From contig CAZGPE010000028.1 in NCBI GenBank assembly GCA_964527585.1, forward strand, positions 1 through 20,154: 20,154 bases of DNA, written 5' to 3'. The notes beneath the pieces were generated by a model, which saw only the letters and a list, made by a program, of their open reading frames with translations, was not told the DNA's origin and searched no databases. Positions 20,104-20,154 of the stretch are shown here, one piece after another (positions within the stretch are counted from its first letter, which is position 1; each line of letters starts with the position of its first letter). The translations under genes and the position numbers were made by a program. The DNA is from Fimenecus sp964527585 (GTDB lineage: Bacteria; Bacillota; Clostridia; Oscillospirales; Acutalibacteraceae).

Positions 20104-20154
20104 GCTGGTGTAGCTCAGTTGGTAGAGCAGCTGATTTGTAATCAGCAGGTCGGG
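20104..20154 (+). tRNA. tRNA-Thr(UGU), 3' part beyond the window
   Basis: The 5' acceptor strand GCTGGTG, D-stem GCTC/GAGC with loop AGTTGGTA, anticodon stem GCTGA/TCAGC with loop TTTGTAA (anticodon TGT), variable loop AGGTC and the first T-stem bases are present. The T-arm and 3' acceptor strand are cut off by the window end. The anticodon reads ACA (Thr), and the whole 5' part has the usual threonine tRNA sequence. Confidence 0.95.

Noticed and set aside
1..20154. CRISPR arrays, insertion sequences, phage genes or toxin-antitoxin pairs
   Set aside because: I saw no regularly spaced repeats, transposase motifs, integrases or paired small toxin genes on either strand.

Overview
The window suggests a spore-forming, anaerobic low-to-moderate GC Firmicute of class Clostridia, probably a gut-type Oscillospirales/Ruminococcaceae relative. 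The evidence is gpr and spoIIP (endospore genes), strong AGGAGG-type ribosome sites, sigma-A promoters with 17-bp spacers, rho-independent terminators at most operon ends, a CoaX-type pantothenate kinase next to an ECF S component, and a clostridial-type glutamate dehydrogenase. I see no insertion sequence, phage gene or CRISPR array; base composition looks uniform by eye.

Left part (1-7260). A small membrane protein with a Cys cluster and rpsT point left, each with its own promoter. Divergent from rpsT runs a sporulation unit, gpr-spoIIP plus a tightly coupled 65-residue membrane or secreted peptide. A new promoter then drives a five-gene operon: YhaM-like 3'-5' exoribonuclease, a DUF2804 protein, prmA, a CPNC redoxin and a thioredoxin-reductase-like flavoprotein. 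It ends at a bidirectional terminator.

Middle part (7260-14660). Pointing left are coaX with a probable pantothenate transporter subunit (coenzyme A supply), a secreted repeat protein with a possible sortase-type C-terminus, and a two-gene lipid unit. The lipid unit is a HAD phosphatase resembling PgpC plus a giant acyl-adenylate ligase/ACP/acyltransferase fusion. gdhA points right from a consensus promoter and ends at a strong terminator.

Right part (14660-20154). A six-gene left-pointing operon encodes a WecE-type sugar aminotransferase, two four-helix EamA/SMR half transporters resembling ArnE/ArnF, an NAD-dependent epimerase/reductase, a membrane-anchored polyprenyl-phosphate glycosyltransferase (ArnC/GtrB type) and an ATP-grasp ligase. 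Together these look like a pathway that makes an amino sugar, loads it on undecaprenyl phosphate and flips it across the membrane, possibly with amide-linked decoration of the amine. It has a leader of about 160 nt. This cassette and the lipid fusion are the most interesting parts of the window. The window ends inside a tRNA-Thr(UGU) gene with its own promoter.
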